64,000 nt of DNA from Deefgea piscis (GTDB lineage: Bacteria > Pseudomonadota > Gammaproteobacteria > Burkholderiales > Chitinibacteraceae). Positions 54,451 to 63,698 of this stretch are shown here, piece by piece (position 1 is the stretch's first letter; every line of letters begins with the position of its first letter). The stretch lies in the NCBI RefSeq assembly GCF_013284055.1, contig NZ_CP054143.1:2356001-2420000 (forward strand). The letters are read 5' to 3'. The notes under the pieces were generated by a model. It was not told the DNA's origin. It made no database searches and saw only the letters and a list, made by a program, of their open reading frames with translations. Made by a program: the position numbers and the translations under genes.

Positions 54451-54810
54451 GGTTTTATTTTTCTAGTTAACTTAGGTTTTGGCGCTGGTTTGTTAGGCAT
54501 TATGGCCATAGGCCTTGCGGCAAGTGAGTAGAAGATTGCAATTGCGCACGCGGCATATGGATCACCAAAGTCGGATGGGGAAGATATCTTAGTTGGCGTG
54601 GTGATCGTTGGTGAAGTTTAGATGCTGGCTTGTTGGAAAAATGCTTGCGGACAGCGTATTGGCGAGCAAGTAGGGCATCATCGCCAACGGCATTACGCTG
54701 AATGAGGGGCGTTTTTTGGCGTATTGCCGCTGCGCGGCGAATACGCCCTACATTTTTTGTTGATGTATTGGCGGGTGAGTATTTCTAGTAAAGGCTTGGC
54801 GGGCAATACA
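54451..54810. other. Gene-free stretch with GTAGGGC repeat
   Basis: No gene. A dispersed repeat (54670-54752) begins GTAGGGCATC and ends AATACGCCCTAC; it belongs to the same family as 62018-62099. GCCGCTGCGCGGC lies inside. Confidence 0.55.
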
Positions 54811-55596
54811 TCAGTTATTTTCTTTTTTAATGCCACCCGTTGGCAGGTAGCCATCAAACCGTGTGCTTTCGCCGTCAAAAACAAAATCGGGCCGAGCGCC
54901 GGCCATCAGTGGGGCGAGGCGGGGGCGTTTGACGATGATGCGTTTTTTTGCGATTAGGCGCGCTGGCGCTAAGAGTGTATCGGCGTCTTCGTCGCCACCG
55001 ATCAACGTTTGAAAAGCGGCCATGCTTTTTTTGGATTTGGCGCGTTTGCCCGGTTCTGGAAACATCGGGTCTAGATACACCACGTCAAAGTCTTGCTCGG
55101 CCAGCGGCCCTAAGCCTTGTGCGCGCTCAGTTAGCCATTCACGGCCATCGCCAAAATGCAGCGTCATTCTGGCGGCGATTTCGGCGGTTTGGGCATCCGC
55201 TGCGGCGCGCTTTAGGCCGTCACTGAGCAGTAAATACGCAATCGGCGTGCGCTCGATCAGCGTCATGCTGCAGCCTAAACTCGCTAGCACATAGGCGTCG
55301 CCGCCAAGGCCAGCGGTGGCGTCCAAAATACGCGGAATATATTCGCCCTTGATGCCGACGGCTTTGGCAACGGGTTGTCCACGGCCACCGCCAAATTGGC
55401 GACGATGCGCTGCCGCGCCTTTAACAAAGTCAACGCAAACAATGGCTTTATCATGAATAGAAAGCAGCTCGAGCCGGTCGGTGTTCCATTGCAGTATATG
55501 CGTCGCGTCTTCAGGGATAGTGTCCCACAGGGCAATACCCAGTTGTTGTGCTTGGTGGATGATGTCGATTGGGGCGGTGTGGCGTAGGCCGATCAT
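54811..55596 (-). CDS. rsmJ: 16S rRNA (guanine1516-N2)-methyltransferase RsmJ
   Basis: A 261-aa class I SAM methyltransferase. SAM loop LDATAGLGGDAYVLASLG (near residue 90), MTLIERTPIAYLLLSDGL, catalytic motif VVYLDPMFPEPGKRAKSKKSM (DPMFP is diagnostic). It methylates G1516 of 16S rRNA. Its ATG overlaps the mtfA stop by four bases. Confidence 0.95.
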   Translation of the reverse strand: MIGLRHTAPIDIIHQAQQLGIALWDTIPEDATHILQWNTDRLELLSIHDKAIVCVDFVKGAAAHRRQFGGGRGQPVAKAVGIKGEYIPRILDATAGLGGDAYVLASLGCSMTLIERTPIAYLLLSDGLKRAAADAQTAEIAARMTLHFGDGREWLTERAQGLGPLAEQDFDVVYLDPMFPEPGKRAKSKKSMAAFQTLIGGDEDADTLLAPARLIAKKRIIVKRPRLAPLMAGARPDFVFDGESTRFDGYLPTGGIKKENN

Positions 55597-56405
55597 GCGC
55601 TGGGTTCACTGTATTGGGAGATTGGGCGGTAAGGGCTGGGGCTCAGCCTTTGGGCGGTGTCTTGTTTATAAAACAGCACCATTTGGGTGTAAACATCGGG
55701 GTAGTGCGCTTGGAGGATTTGCGGCGCTTCAAAAAATACTTCGCTCAGTACCGCAAAGCACTCCGCCGGATTGGTGGCGGCATACAGATCAATGTCTGAG
55801 TGCTCGCCAGCGTCGGCTTTGGTGCTTAAATCGGCAAAGGCGGCAGTAAATGCGCTTTGCCACGCCGCTTCGCTCATTCCGGCGTGCAGCGCTGGATAAC
55901 CATTGGCGTTGCCGCCGTTTTTCATGTCGAGCTTATGCGCTAATTCATGAATCACCACATTCCAGCCGTCTAAATGCGGCCCATCCATCACGTCGTTCCA
56001 CGAAAACAGTACCGGACCATCGCCGCGCGCTTGGCCAGCGAGCAATTGCTCGCCTTCGTGAACAACACCGATGGCGTCAGTGTGGCGATGGCTGGCGTAA
56101 AACGGGCGCGGGTAAATAATGATCTCCTGCCAATCGTCATAGGCTTCAAAACCCAGATTTAAAATCGGCAGCACCGCTTGCGCCGCCAAAATCACCCGCA
56201 TCGGGTCAGAAAATTCAATACCCGCGCTGGCTTGGATCGATTTGGTGTGTAAAAACCACGCGGCGAGTTCACGCAAACGCGCTAATTCACTCACGCTGAG
56301 GTTTTTTAGCACCGGCATCGTGGTGGCAGGCAACCACAAAGCATCGTCAATCGGGTGCTGGGCGAGCCAATGGTCACGGCGTTTGCGACGAAAGTAGTTG
56401 AGCAT
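55593..56405 (-). CDS. mtfA: Zinc metallopeptidase MtfA
   Basis: A 270-aa protein of the MtfA family (DgsA anti-repressor/peptidase M90). Zinc site HELAHKLDMKNG with the third ligand in the ECFAVLSEVFFE block. In E. coli MtfA binds Mlc (DgsA) and so tunes glucose PTS genes; here the partner is unknown. ATG 56405 has AAGGA seven bases upstream; a longer frame to 56456 lacks this. Confidence 0.92.
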   Translation of the reverse strand: MLNYFRRKRRDHWLAQHPIDDALWLPATTMPVLKNLSVSELARLRELAAWFLHTKSIQASAGIEFSDPMRVILAAQAVLPILNLGFEAYDDWQEIIIYPRPFYASHRHTDAIGVVHEGEQLLAGQARGDGPVLFSWNDVMDGPHLDGWNVVIHELAHKLDMKNGGNANGYPALHAGMSEAAWQSAFTAAFADLSTKADAGEHSDIDLYAATNPAECFAVLSEVFFEAPQILQAHYPDVYTQMVLFYKQDTAQRLSPSPYRPISQYSEPSA

Positions 56406-56647
56406 GATTTTCCTTAGATCGTCATCAACAAATGGGTCTCGCACCGCGCAATTCAAGTTGCGCAGCCTAATTTGTCGTGGTTACTGGTGTTAATTGAAAT
56501 GCAACAGTCATAAATGACTACTGTGTGTGTAAGAAAAGTGCTTGTATTATCAACAACTAATGAGATTTGCTGACAAATCCACTACGGAGCACGATCCAAT
56601 GTGCCGAAGTAGCTTGATATAAGCCATGTTTTAGGGGAGTTTGCACG

Positions 56648-58993
56648 ATGTTAAATCGCAATCATGTCATTGCCGCTGTTGCTATGGTTTACGGCTTAGT
56701 GATGTTGAGTTTGTTGTGGCTAGTCGGGCAAAGTAAAGATGCTGCGGTTAATGCACTGTTTTTTTCTATGTCCTTAATCCTGCTGTTGGGTGGGGTCGCT
56801 TTGCTAGCGGTATTGTTTTTTGGCCTGCAGCGCTTGTTTTTGCCCTTGGGGCAAATACTCGATTTAATGCGCCAGCATGCCAGTGATAGCGGTGATTTAA
56901 GTGCGCGCTTACCTGAAGAGGGTGACGCTGAAGTGGCGCAATTGGCCAAAGCGTATAACGCTTCCACCGATAAAGTGCAGCGCACACTACGCGATGTGCA
57001 GCGCGAAATGGAAGGGCTGGCTTTGGGTTTATCCGAGTTGACTGCCGTAACGGCGCAAATGGGTAAAGACACCCGCACGCAGTCTGATCATGCCGCCTCA
57101 TCGGCGGCGACGGTGGAGCAAATCACCGTCAGCATTAACCATATCGCCGATCATGCCCGCGATATGGATCATGTGGTAGAGCAAACGCAGCGCTTATCCA
57201 GCGATAGTGCCGATTCGGTGCTGCGCGTTTCGGAAGAAGTTGGCAAAGTGTCTGAGGCGGTGGTCGCGCTAACGCAGACGATGGATGGCTTGGGGGCCAG
57301 CTCGCAAGAAATTAGCGGCATTGTTGGTGTGATTAAAGACATTGCCGATCAAACCAATTTATTGGCGCTGAACGCCGCGATTGAAGCTGCGCGCGCCGGT
57401 GATATGGGGCGTGGCTTTGCTGTGGTGGCCGATGAAGTGCGTAAATTGGCCGAGCGCACCAGCAATGCCACGGTAGAAATCGCGCATAAAATCGAATCGG
57501 TGGGCCGCGAAACCCAAAGTGCCGTGGGCAATATGGCGCTGACTGCCAATCGCGTGGCGCACAGTGTCACCATGGCCGAAGACGCACGCGGGCATATGTT
57601 GGGGATTCGTGAGCACATGGGCAGCGTAGTGACGGCGGTGCGGCAAATTGCCGAATCAACGCAAGAGCAATCTTCCGCTACGCATACCTTAGCCAGCTCG
57701 GCCGAACGGCTGGATGTCATGACGCAAGCCACTGATTCTGCTTTGCAGCAAGCCAGTAATACCTTGAAGCATTTGGATGAGCGCGCTAAGCGTTTATTGA
57801 AGTCAGTCGGGCAATTTAAACTGGCCGATATTGAAGTGTTTCATAGCTGGGCCGCATCGAGCGAAGCGCGCGCGGTATCGGAAATCAAGGCGCTACTTAA
57901 TCAGCAAGGCCATCATTGGGCCGATGTGGCGGGGGATCATTCTGCGGCGATGATTAGATCGCGTATCACGATCGGCAATCCGCCAACCGCGGCTGCCATT
58001 GGTGGGGTGAAAATTCAAAACTGGGCCAAAGACGGTGGTTTGGCCGATCTCAATGCCGTTGCTACGCAACAAGATTGGCGTCGAATTTTACCGGCGGTGC
58101 TGGATAAAATGATGCAGGCCAATGGCCAATATGTGGCGGTGCCCTTGGGGGTAGCGCGGGTGAATGTGATGTGGATGAATGCCAGTGTGCTCAAGCGCGC
58201 TGGCGCGCAGCCACCCAAAACCTGGGATGAATTTTTTGTGCTGGCCGAAAAGCTGCGCCAACTGGGTACGCCGATGCTGGCTGTCGGTGAGCAGGCTTGG
58301 CAAATCGCCACCTTGTTTGAGGCGATTACTTGCGGTTTGGGGGGCGCATCGTTTTACCATTCGGCATTTTGCCAGCTCGATTCAGCGGCTTTGACCGGGC
58401 CGGTGATGATTCGCTGTCTTGAGGCTTTGCGTAAATTAAAACCGTATTGCACGCCCGATGCGGCCGGGCGCGAGTGGAATTTGGCCACGGCGGACGTGAT
58501 TAATGGCCGGGCGGCAATGCAATTAATGGGCGATTGGGCCAAGGGCGAATTTGCCCAAGCCGGTAAAGTGCAAGGCATTGACTATCTATGCCTACCAGCG
58601 CCAACGCAAAACGGCGAGTATAGTTTTGCGGCCGATACTTTATTGATGTTCAAACAAAACGATCCGCGTTTGGCTGCTGCGCAGCAAGATTTTGTGTCGT
58701 TGTTGATGAGTAGCGAAGGGCAGGAAGTATTTAATTTGTATAAAGGCAATATCCCCGCCCGCATCGATGTGAATATGAGCCGCTTTGACGATTACGCCAA
58801 ACAGTCGGCGCGTGAGTTTGCCAGTGCGGCGAGTAAGCAAGTGTTGCTGCCGTCATGGGCGCACAATATGGCGGTGCAAGACAGTGTACGTGGCGCCTTG
58901 TTTGATGCGGTGGATGCGTTCTGGAAAAACAGCAATATGAGCCCGCAAGACGCGGCGCGGCGATTGCACGATGCAACACGGCGCACGGCGTAG
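56648..58993 (+). CDS. Chemoreceptor fused to a complete sugar-type solute-binding protein
   Basis: A 781-aa protein. Membrane helices at about residues 6-27 and 37-60 are joined by only ~10 periplasmic residues. HAMP (about 61-115) and a full MA signalling domain (about 130-391) follow, with the tip [21 protein letters not shown]. The signalling domain ends at VGQFKL (391), the usual end of a receptor. Residues 393-781 continue directly as a mature-length ABC sugar-binding protein: [61 protein letters not shown] and [11 protein letters not shown] match the glucose/mannose GtsA-like group. No signal peptide or membrane helix precedes this part, so it should be cytoplasmic. Start ATG 56648 follows AGGGGAGTTTGCACG. 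The frame is unbroken. Confidence 0.9.
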   Translation: MLNRNHVIAAVAMVYGLVMLSLLWLVGQSKDAAVNALFFSMSLILLLGGVALLAVLFFGLQRLFLPLGQILDLMRQHASDSGDLSARLPEEGDAEVAQLAKAYNASTDKVQRTLRDVQREMEGLALGLSELTAVTAQMGKDTRTQSDHAASSAATVEQITVSINHIADHARDMDHVVEQTQRLSSDSADSVLRVSEEVGKVSEAVVALTQTMDGLGASSQEISGIVGVIKDIADQTNLLALNAAIEAARAGDMGRGFAVVADEVRKLAERTSNATVEIAHKIESVGRETQSAVGNMALTANRVAHSVTMAEDARGHMLGIREHMGSVVTAVRQIAESTQEQSSATHTLASSAERLDVMTQATDSALQQASNTLKHLDERAKRLLKSVGQFKLADIEVFHSWAASSEARAVSEIKALLNQQGHHWADVAGDHSAAMIRSRITIGNPPTAAAIGGVKIQNWAKDGGLADLNAVATQQDWRRILPAVLDKMMQANGQYVAVPLGVARVNVMWMNASVLKRAGAQPPKTWDEFFVLAEKLRQLGTPMLAVGEQAWQIATLFEAITCGLGGASFYHSAFCQLDSAALTGPVMIRCLEALRKLKPYCTPDAAGREWNLATADVINGRAAMQLMGDWAKGEFAQAGKVQGIDYLCLPAPTQNGEYSFAADTLLMFKQNDPRLAAAQQDFVSLLMSSEGQEVFNLYKGNIPARIDVNMSRFDDYAKQSAREFASAASKQVLLPSWAHNMAVQDSVRGALFDAVDAFWKNSNMSPQDAARRLHDATRRTA

Positions 58994-59084
58994 TATTTGC
59001 AGCAGGCGGTAATAGTTGTGAGTTCGCCTTGATTTGTCGGTCTGCGCCTTGCCGTCAAATCAAAGCGCAGTGTAAGATCCAAAA

Positions 59085-59420
59085 ATGCTTAAGTTCCGCT
59101 GCTTCTTTTTGCTATTGATTTCGCTGGTGCTGTCACTGAATGTGGCGGCGGCCAAGCAGTTGCCGTCGGCTGGCGCCGTGCTGTGCCATAACGCGGTGAT
59201 TGAGACGCTCGCAAAAACAGAATGCCAGCAAGGGCAGCATGATCACGCGGCGAGTAATGCCAAAATGAGTCATTGCGGCGCCTGTGCTGCGGCATTGCCG
59301 ATGTTGCTGCCGCAAGCGCAGTTGGCATTGGCCGGAACCATTCAAAATAGTCATGATGCCATTATGCAGGTCGGTTTAAATCGGCCGCCGTTATTACCTC
59401 CTCCTCTACTGCGCGCTTAG
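59085..59420 (+). CDS. Small secreted Cys/His-rich protein, DUF2946/CopL-like
   Basis: A 111-aa protein with a signal peptide (about residues 1-23). The mature part has HNAVIETLAKTECQQGQHDHAA, MSHCGACAAALP and a proline-rich end RPPLLPPPLLRA. The His/Cys cluster and the layout match the DUF2946 or CopL-like proteins found beside copper genes. It lies ~290 bases upstream of the multicopper oxidase. Metal binding is an inference. Confidence 0.7.
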   Translation: MLKFRCFFLLLISLVLSLNVAAAKQLPSAGAVLCHNAVIETLAKTECQQGQHDHAASNAKMSHCGACAAALPMLLPQAQLALAGTIQNSHDAIMQVGLNRPPLLPPPLLRA

Positions 59421-59713
59421 GCGCGACTTAGGCGCTGCCCTCGCTTTATTGCTCTGAATAAAGCTGGGTATCGCTGCAGTTGTCATTCGTGTTTACTGAT
59501 TTAAATGGCTTTGAGTTTTGCCGCTAGCGCCGCGCATGTTTGGCGGGCGTGATTCGGTTGAATGCCGCCGCGCGGCAGCAACAGTCCATTTAACGTCAGT
59601 TAATTCAATACGTATTGCTATCAATGCTTTATAAATAATTAATTGCATGGCAATACCCCAGTCTATTGTGAATTGAGCCGCTGTTTGCTCAGTCTGTGTT
59701 TTAGAGGTGGTTT
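59421..59713. other. Upstream region of the multicopper oxidase gene
   Basis: About 290 bases, no gene seen. AT-rich part (59590-59660) could hold the promoter; I find no clear CueR or CopR box. Confidence 0.4.
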
Positions 59714-61240
59714 ATGAATCGACGTCAGTTTTTATTTAGCTCTACCGCCAGCGGTGCTTTGTTGTGCTTGCCAACCGCTTGGGCCGGCATGGATCCCGCA
59801 ATGGATCCGGCAATGGATCACTCCGCGCATCATGGTCATGGTACGCATGGCAGCGCTGCCGCCATGCCGCAGCCGTTAAAAACCGTGGCCGAGATGCCCT
59901 TGTTGCCCGAGTCGGCCTTGCCAGCGGGCCAGCCATTACAGGCATTAAAAGTTTTAAACAGCAGTAGCGCCAATAAAATGGCCGCCACGTTGACCGCTGC
60001 CGCGCATGAAGTGGAGTTAGTGCCCGGTAAAAAAACCACCATGTGGTTGTATAACGGCCAAGTGCCTGGCCCCTTGATTGAAGCGTTTGAAGGCGACGAA
60101 GTGGAAATTCGCTTTGTGAATCAACTGGCGCAAGCGTCAACGATTCATTGGCACGGCATGCCGGTGCCGCCAGAGCAAGACGGCAATCCGCATGACGCGG
60201 TGCCAGCGGGTGGTGAGCATGTGTATCGCTTTAAATTGCCAAAAAACTGCGCTGGTACGTATTGGTATCACCCGCATCCGCATGGCGACACGCCTGAGCA
60301 GGTGTATCGCGGTTTGGCGGGTTTATTTATTGTGCGCAGTAAAACCGATCCTTTGGCGGGATTTACCGAGCAGCATTGGGTGATTTCTGACCTTAAATTG
60401 GCGGCCGATGCCTCGATTCCGGATAACACCGCCAACGATTGGATGAATGGCCGCGAAGGGCAGTTTGCGCTGGTTAATGGTCAGCGTGAGCCGGTGGTGA
60501 CAATTGCTGGCCGTCAGCGGGTGCGGGTGTGGAATGCCTGCAGCGCGCGCTATTTGCGCTTGGCCATTCCGGGGCAAAAAATCACCGTGGTCGGTAGCGA
60601 CGGTGGTTTGCTAGAAAAACCACGCGTGGTGGAAGAATTGCTGTTGGTGCCCGGCCAGCGCGCAGAATTAATTGTCGGTGACGGTAGCAGTGCCAAAACC
60701 ACGCTCAAAGCCTTGGTATATAACCGCGAAAAAATGGGCAATGTCGCGCCAGAAGTTGAGCGCGTTTTGGCCACGCTGCAATTGACTGCTGGGCCAACAC
60801 CCAAAGTGCCAGCAACATTGCGAAAAATCGCTGATTTTGGCCGCGCCGTGGCGATGAAAAAAGTCGAGTTTAGCGAAACCATGAGCATGGAAAACGGCGT
60901 GCATAGCATGGCGTTTTTGGTCAACGGTAAAAGCTACGATATGAATCGCAATGATTTAGTCAGCAAAGTGAACGACGTTGAAGTGTGGGAAGTATTTAAT
61001 AACTCGCACATGGATCATCCGTTTCATATTCATGGCACGCAATTTATGCTGCTCGATAGCGAGCTCAATGGTAAGCGCCAAGATGCGCCGTATCGCGCTT
61101 TGCAAGACACCATTAATTTACGGCCGTATGAAAAAGTTCGGCTCAAAATGGTGCAGCATGATAAAGGCCTGCGCATGTTCCACTGCCATATTTTGGAGCA
61201 TGAAGGTCAGGGCATGATGGCGCAGGTGCTGATTAAATAA
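59714..61240 (+). CDS. Copper-resistance multicopper oxidase (CopA/CueO-like)
   Basis: A 508-aa protein. A Tat signal (MNRRQFLFSSTASGALL) is followed by a short M/D/H repeat (MDPAMDPAMDHSAHHGHGTHG) likely to bind copper. Copper motifs in order: HWHG (near 144), YWYHPHPHG (near 185), HPFHIHGTQF and HCHILEHEGQGMM at the end. These are the type 1, 2 and 3 sites. It oxidises Cu(I) or phenols in the periplasm. ATG 59714 has AGAGGTGG upstream. Confidence 0.93.
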   Translation: MNRRQFLFSSTASGALLCLPTAWAGMDPAMDPAMDHSAHHGHGTHGSAAAMPQPLKTVAEMPLLPESALPAGQPLQALKVLNSSSANKMAATLTAAAHEVELVPGKKTTMWLYNGQVPGPLIEAFEGDEVEIRFVNQLAQASTIHWHGMPVPPEQDGNPHDAVPAGGEHVYRFKLPKNCAGTYWYHPHPHGDTPEQVYRGLAGLFIVRSKTDPLAGFTEQHWVISDLKLAADASIPDNTANDWMNGREGQFALVNGQREPVVTIAGRQRVRVWNACSARYLRLAIPGQKITVVGSDGGLLEKPRVVEELLLVPGQRAELIVGDGSSAKTTLKALVYNREKMGNVAPEVERVLATLQLTAGPTPKVPATLRKIADFGRAVAMKKVEFSETMSMENGVHSMAFLVNGKSYDMNRNDLVSKVNDVEVWEVFNNSHMDHPFHIHGTQFMLLDSELNGKRQDAPYRALQDTINLRPYEKVRLKMVQHDKGLRMFHCHILEHEGQGMMAQVLIK

Positions 61241-61398
61241 TTCAATCAGTAGGCAGGCAAAAGTTCTGGTGCAGCGTTGCTTCGCCTTGCGCGAAAACGG
61301 TTGCCCAGTGACTTAGATTAATAGATTAATTCATCGTCTTGGCGCGTAGCCAGAGCTGGCGCCAAGGCGGTGAACCGTAAAAGAACAAAGGAAATACC

Positions 61399-61824
61399 AT
61401 GTCTTTAAAAGCAATTTTGAGTGCAGTTTTATTTGCTCCCACCTTGGCGCTAGCCGCTTTGCCAGCCGGCACCATGTATAAAGACCCGTATTGCGGCTGC
61501 TGCGGTGAACACGCGAAATATTTGCGGAACGCTGGCTTTGATATCAAAGAAGTAGTGCGTCAAGACATGCAAAGCGTGAAGCAGCAATACGGCACCGATA
61601 TTGCCCAAAGCTGCCATACGATTGTGATGCAAGGCTATGCCATTGAAGGCCATGTGCCAGCCAATGCGATTCGTAAATTGCTCAAAGAAAAACCCAACGC
61701 CAAAGGCATTACAGTGTCGGGCATGCCCGCCACATCACCGGGCATGGGCGACTATAAAGTCGGCACCATTGCGGTAGAAATCATTGGTAAAGACGGCAGC
61801 TTAAAGCCTTACGGTAAGTTTTAA
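61399..61824 (+). CDS. DUF411 metal-binding protein
   Basis: A 141-aa protein with a signal peptide (about residues 1-20). DUF411 core: MYKDPYCGCCGEHAKYLRNAGF (CGCC metal site), QSCHTIVMQGYAIEGHVPANAI and GITVSGMPATSPGMG. Members are periplasmic and linked to copper and silver handling. ATG 61399 has AAAGGAAATACC upstream. Together with the two preceding genes it forms a copper module. Confidence 0.92.
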   Translation: MSLKAILSAVLFAPTLALAALPAGTMYKDPYCGCCGEHAKYLRNAGFDIKEVVRQDMQSVKQQYGTDIAQSCHTIVMQGYAIEGHVPANAIRKLLKEKPNAKGITVSGMPATSPGMGDYKVGTIAVEIIGKDGSLKPYGKF

Positions 61825-61853
61825 TTTACCCGCAAATTTTTGAAATTCCGCTT

Positions 61854-61886
61854 AAAAAAGCCCTCGTAATCAACGAGGGCTTTTTG
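61854..61886 (+). terminator. Intrinsic terminator after the DUF411 gene
   Basis: AAAGCCCTCGT AATCA ACGAGGGCTTT stem then T-run. An almost identical terminator occurs at 62561-62592. Confidence 0.92.
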
Positions 61887-62017
61887 TTGGTGGGTGTAGC
61901 GAACGCATCGGTTGAATGTCGTTGGCTTTAAGCTCCAGTCAAAAGATCAAATACATCATTGATGTATTGCCACGCAGCCCTTGCAGGTAAAAGGCTGCAA
62001 TTAAATACATCAATATT

Positions 62018-62099
62018 GTAGGGCGTCAATGAGCGAAGCGAATTGCGCCGAATGATGTGTAACCCATGCGGCGTAATGCCTGCGGCGATTACGCCCTAC
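62018..62099. repeat. GTAGGGCGT...ACGCCCTAC dispersed repeat
   Basis: Nine-base terminal inverted repeats GTAGGGCGT and ACGCCCTAC enclose about 64 bases. Related pieces occur at 54670-54752 and 28618-28660. Confidence 0.65.
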
Positions 62100-62254
62100 G
62101 CCGTACCGCGGTGTCCGATGGTCAGCGGTTTGTCCGCAGGGTTTTACAAGGTTGGACAGCAATATAACGTAAATGGTCGCGCCAAATAACAAAATAGTAA
62201 GTTTATTTGCGCTTTATTGATTTGATGTTGTGCTTATCTGCAGAGATTAGCAGG

Positions 62255-62331
62255 GTGGGTTGGGCTAAATGAAATGCAGTCCAACGTTTACCGCGCGATT
62301 GTTGGGCTTCGCAAGCTCAGCACCAACCTAC
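62255..62331. repeat. Third copy of the CCAACGTTxACCGCGCGATTG repeat
   Basis: The core CCAACGTTTACCGCGCGATT followed by GTTGGGC matches module A of the direct repeats at 28513 and 28834, here 33 kb away. Confidence 0.7.
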
Positions 62332-62344
62332 AAAACATTCCGCT

Positions 62345-62470
62345 TTGGCTCGAAAACCGGCGCTACAACGTTGGCAGGCTAGCGGTTTAACTCAAGCCGA
62401 GTTTGTCCGAGTACACCAGCTTAAATGCACTACTTTTGTCAGTTGGCTGCGGCGTAGCCACCTCGAGTCT
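62345..62470 (+). pseudogene. Remnant of an IS66-type TnpA accessory gene
   Basis: The translated phrase RWQASGLTQAEFVRVHQLK followed by CTTFVSWLRR matches the helix-turn-helix core of IS66 accessory protein TnpA. There is no good start, and the frame soon passes into unrelated sequence and a terminator. No TnpB or TnpC follows. Confidence 0.6.
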
Positions 62471-62560
62471 GCCGACCCACTTTCAGACCACGGTCGATTT
62501 ATTTGGCCACAATCGAAGAAAAATAAGCGTCAAGATGGTGGCGCGGTTCAATGGGCGTTT

Positions 62561-62592
62561 AAAAAAGCCCTCGTAATGAACGAGGGCTTTTT
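62561..62592 (-). terminator. Intrinsic terminator downstream of the glycosyltransferase gene
   Basis: AAAAGCCCTCGT AATGA ACGAGGGCTTTT stem with A- and T-runs on the two sides. Differs by one loop base from the terminator at 61854. Confidence 0.88.
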
Positions 62593-62610
62593 GCGTGCTG
62601 TGCTGGCGGT

Positions 62611-63669
62611 TTATTCGCCAATCGCCCCTTGTTCAATCAGGCGCAGCTCTTCTTGCGCTGTTGGCGTAAATGGATGCAGGTGCGATAAAAACTGCCGACT
62701 GGCCGCCGCCCATGAATAGCGCTCGGCGAAGCGGCGTACTTCATTGCGATCAATCCGCAGTGCCGCAATACAGGCTTCGTGTAGGTTTTCGTTTAAAGCG
62801 CCCGGGCCATCGCTGCCAATTACGTCAATTGGTCCTGTTACGGGGTATGCCGCTACAGGGCAACCGCAGGCCATGGCTTCGAGCAATACCAGGCCAAAAG
62901 TGTCGGTTTTGCTGGGGAATACAAACACATCGGCGCTGCTATACACTTCGGCCAATTCCGCTTGATTGAGTACGCCTAACCAATGGATGTTTTTTTGTTC
63001 GCCAAATTTGGATTTGAGCCCCGCAGCGGCTGGGCCATCGCCGACCACCCATTTGCTGCCGGGCAAGTCTAATTCTAAAAAGGCTTCGACATTTTTCTCT
63101 ACGGCAACGCGGCCAACGTAAACAAAAATCGGCGTGCGCGAATGCAGTTTATCGCGACGACCGGGTTTGAATACCTCTAAATCCACGCCGCGCGACCACA
63201 TCACGACGTTTTTGATGCCGCGCTCGGTGAGGTCTTTCACCACCACTTGCGTTGGGGCCATCACGGCTTGGGCGGTATTATGAAAACGGCGTAGCCAAGC
63301 GTAGGTGACGCTCAATGGAATGCCAAAACGCAGTTGCACGTACTCCGGAAAGCGCGAGTGATACGCCGTGGTGTAAGGTAGCTGATGCTTTAGGCTATAG
63401 GCGCGAGCAGCCATGCCCAGCGGGCCTTCGGTGGCGATATGAATTGCATCGGGGGCAAAATCGCGAATGCGCTGATTGACTTTGCGGCCGGGTAAAATCG
63501 ATAGGCGAATGTCGGGATAAGTCGGGCAAGGAATGGTTTTAAATTCCAGCGGCGTGAGTAGCTCAACGGTATGCCCCATTTTTTTGAGCTCAGCCGTGGT
63601 TTGTTTGAGCGTGCGAACCACGCCATTAACTTGCGGTTCCCAAGCATCGGTGACGATTAAAATCTTCAT
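62611..63669 (-). CDS. GT4-family glycosyltransferase
   Basis: A 352-aa GT-B fold enzyme. N-terminal VTDAWEPQVNGVVRTL, donor-domain blocks VYVGRVAVEKNVEAFL, VVGDGPAAAGLKSKFG and FPSKTDTFGLVLLEAMACGCPV (E-x7-E type). The pattern resembles SqdX/mannosyltransferase-like enzymes; the acceptor is unknown, perhaps a glycolipid given the neighbour. It follows the metallophosphatase gene by 29 bases. Confidence 0.9.
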   Translation of the reverse strand: MKILIVTDAWEPQVNGVVRTLKQTTAELKKMGHTVELLTPLEFKTIPCPTYPDIRLSILPGRKVNQRIRDFAPDAIHIATEGPLGMAARAYSLKHQLPYTTAYHSRFPEYVQLRFGIPLSVTYAWLRRFHNTAQAVMAPTQVVVKDLTERGIKNVVMWSRGVDLEVFKPGRRDKLHSRTPIFVYVGRVAVEKNVEAFLELDLPGSKWVVGDGPAAAGLKSKFGEQKNIHWLGVLNQAELAEVYSSADVFVFPSKTDTFGLVLLEAMACGCPVAAYPVTGPIDVIGSDGPGALNENLHEACIAALRIDRNEVRRFAERYSWAAASRQFLSHLHPFTPTAQEELRLIEQGAIGE

Positions 63670-63698
63670 GCTTTGATTCCTTATTGAGTAAAGGGTGA

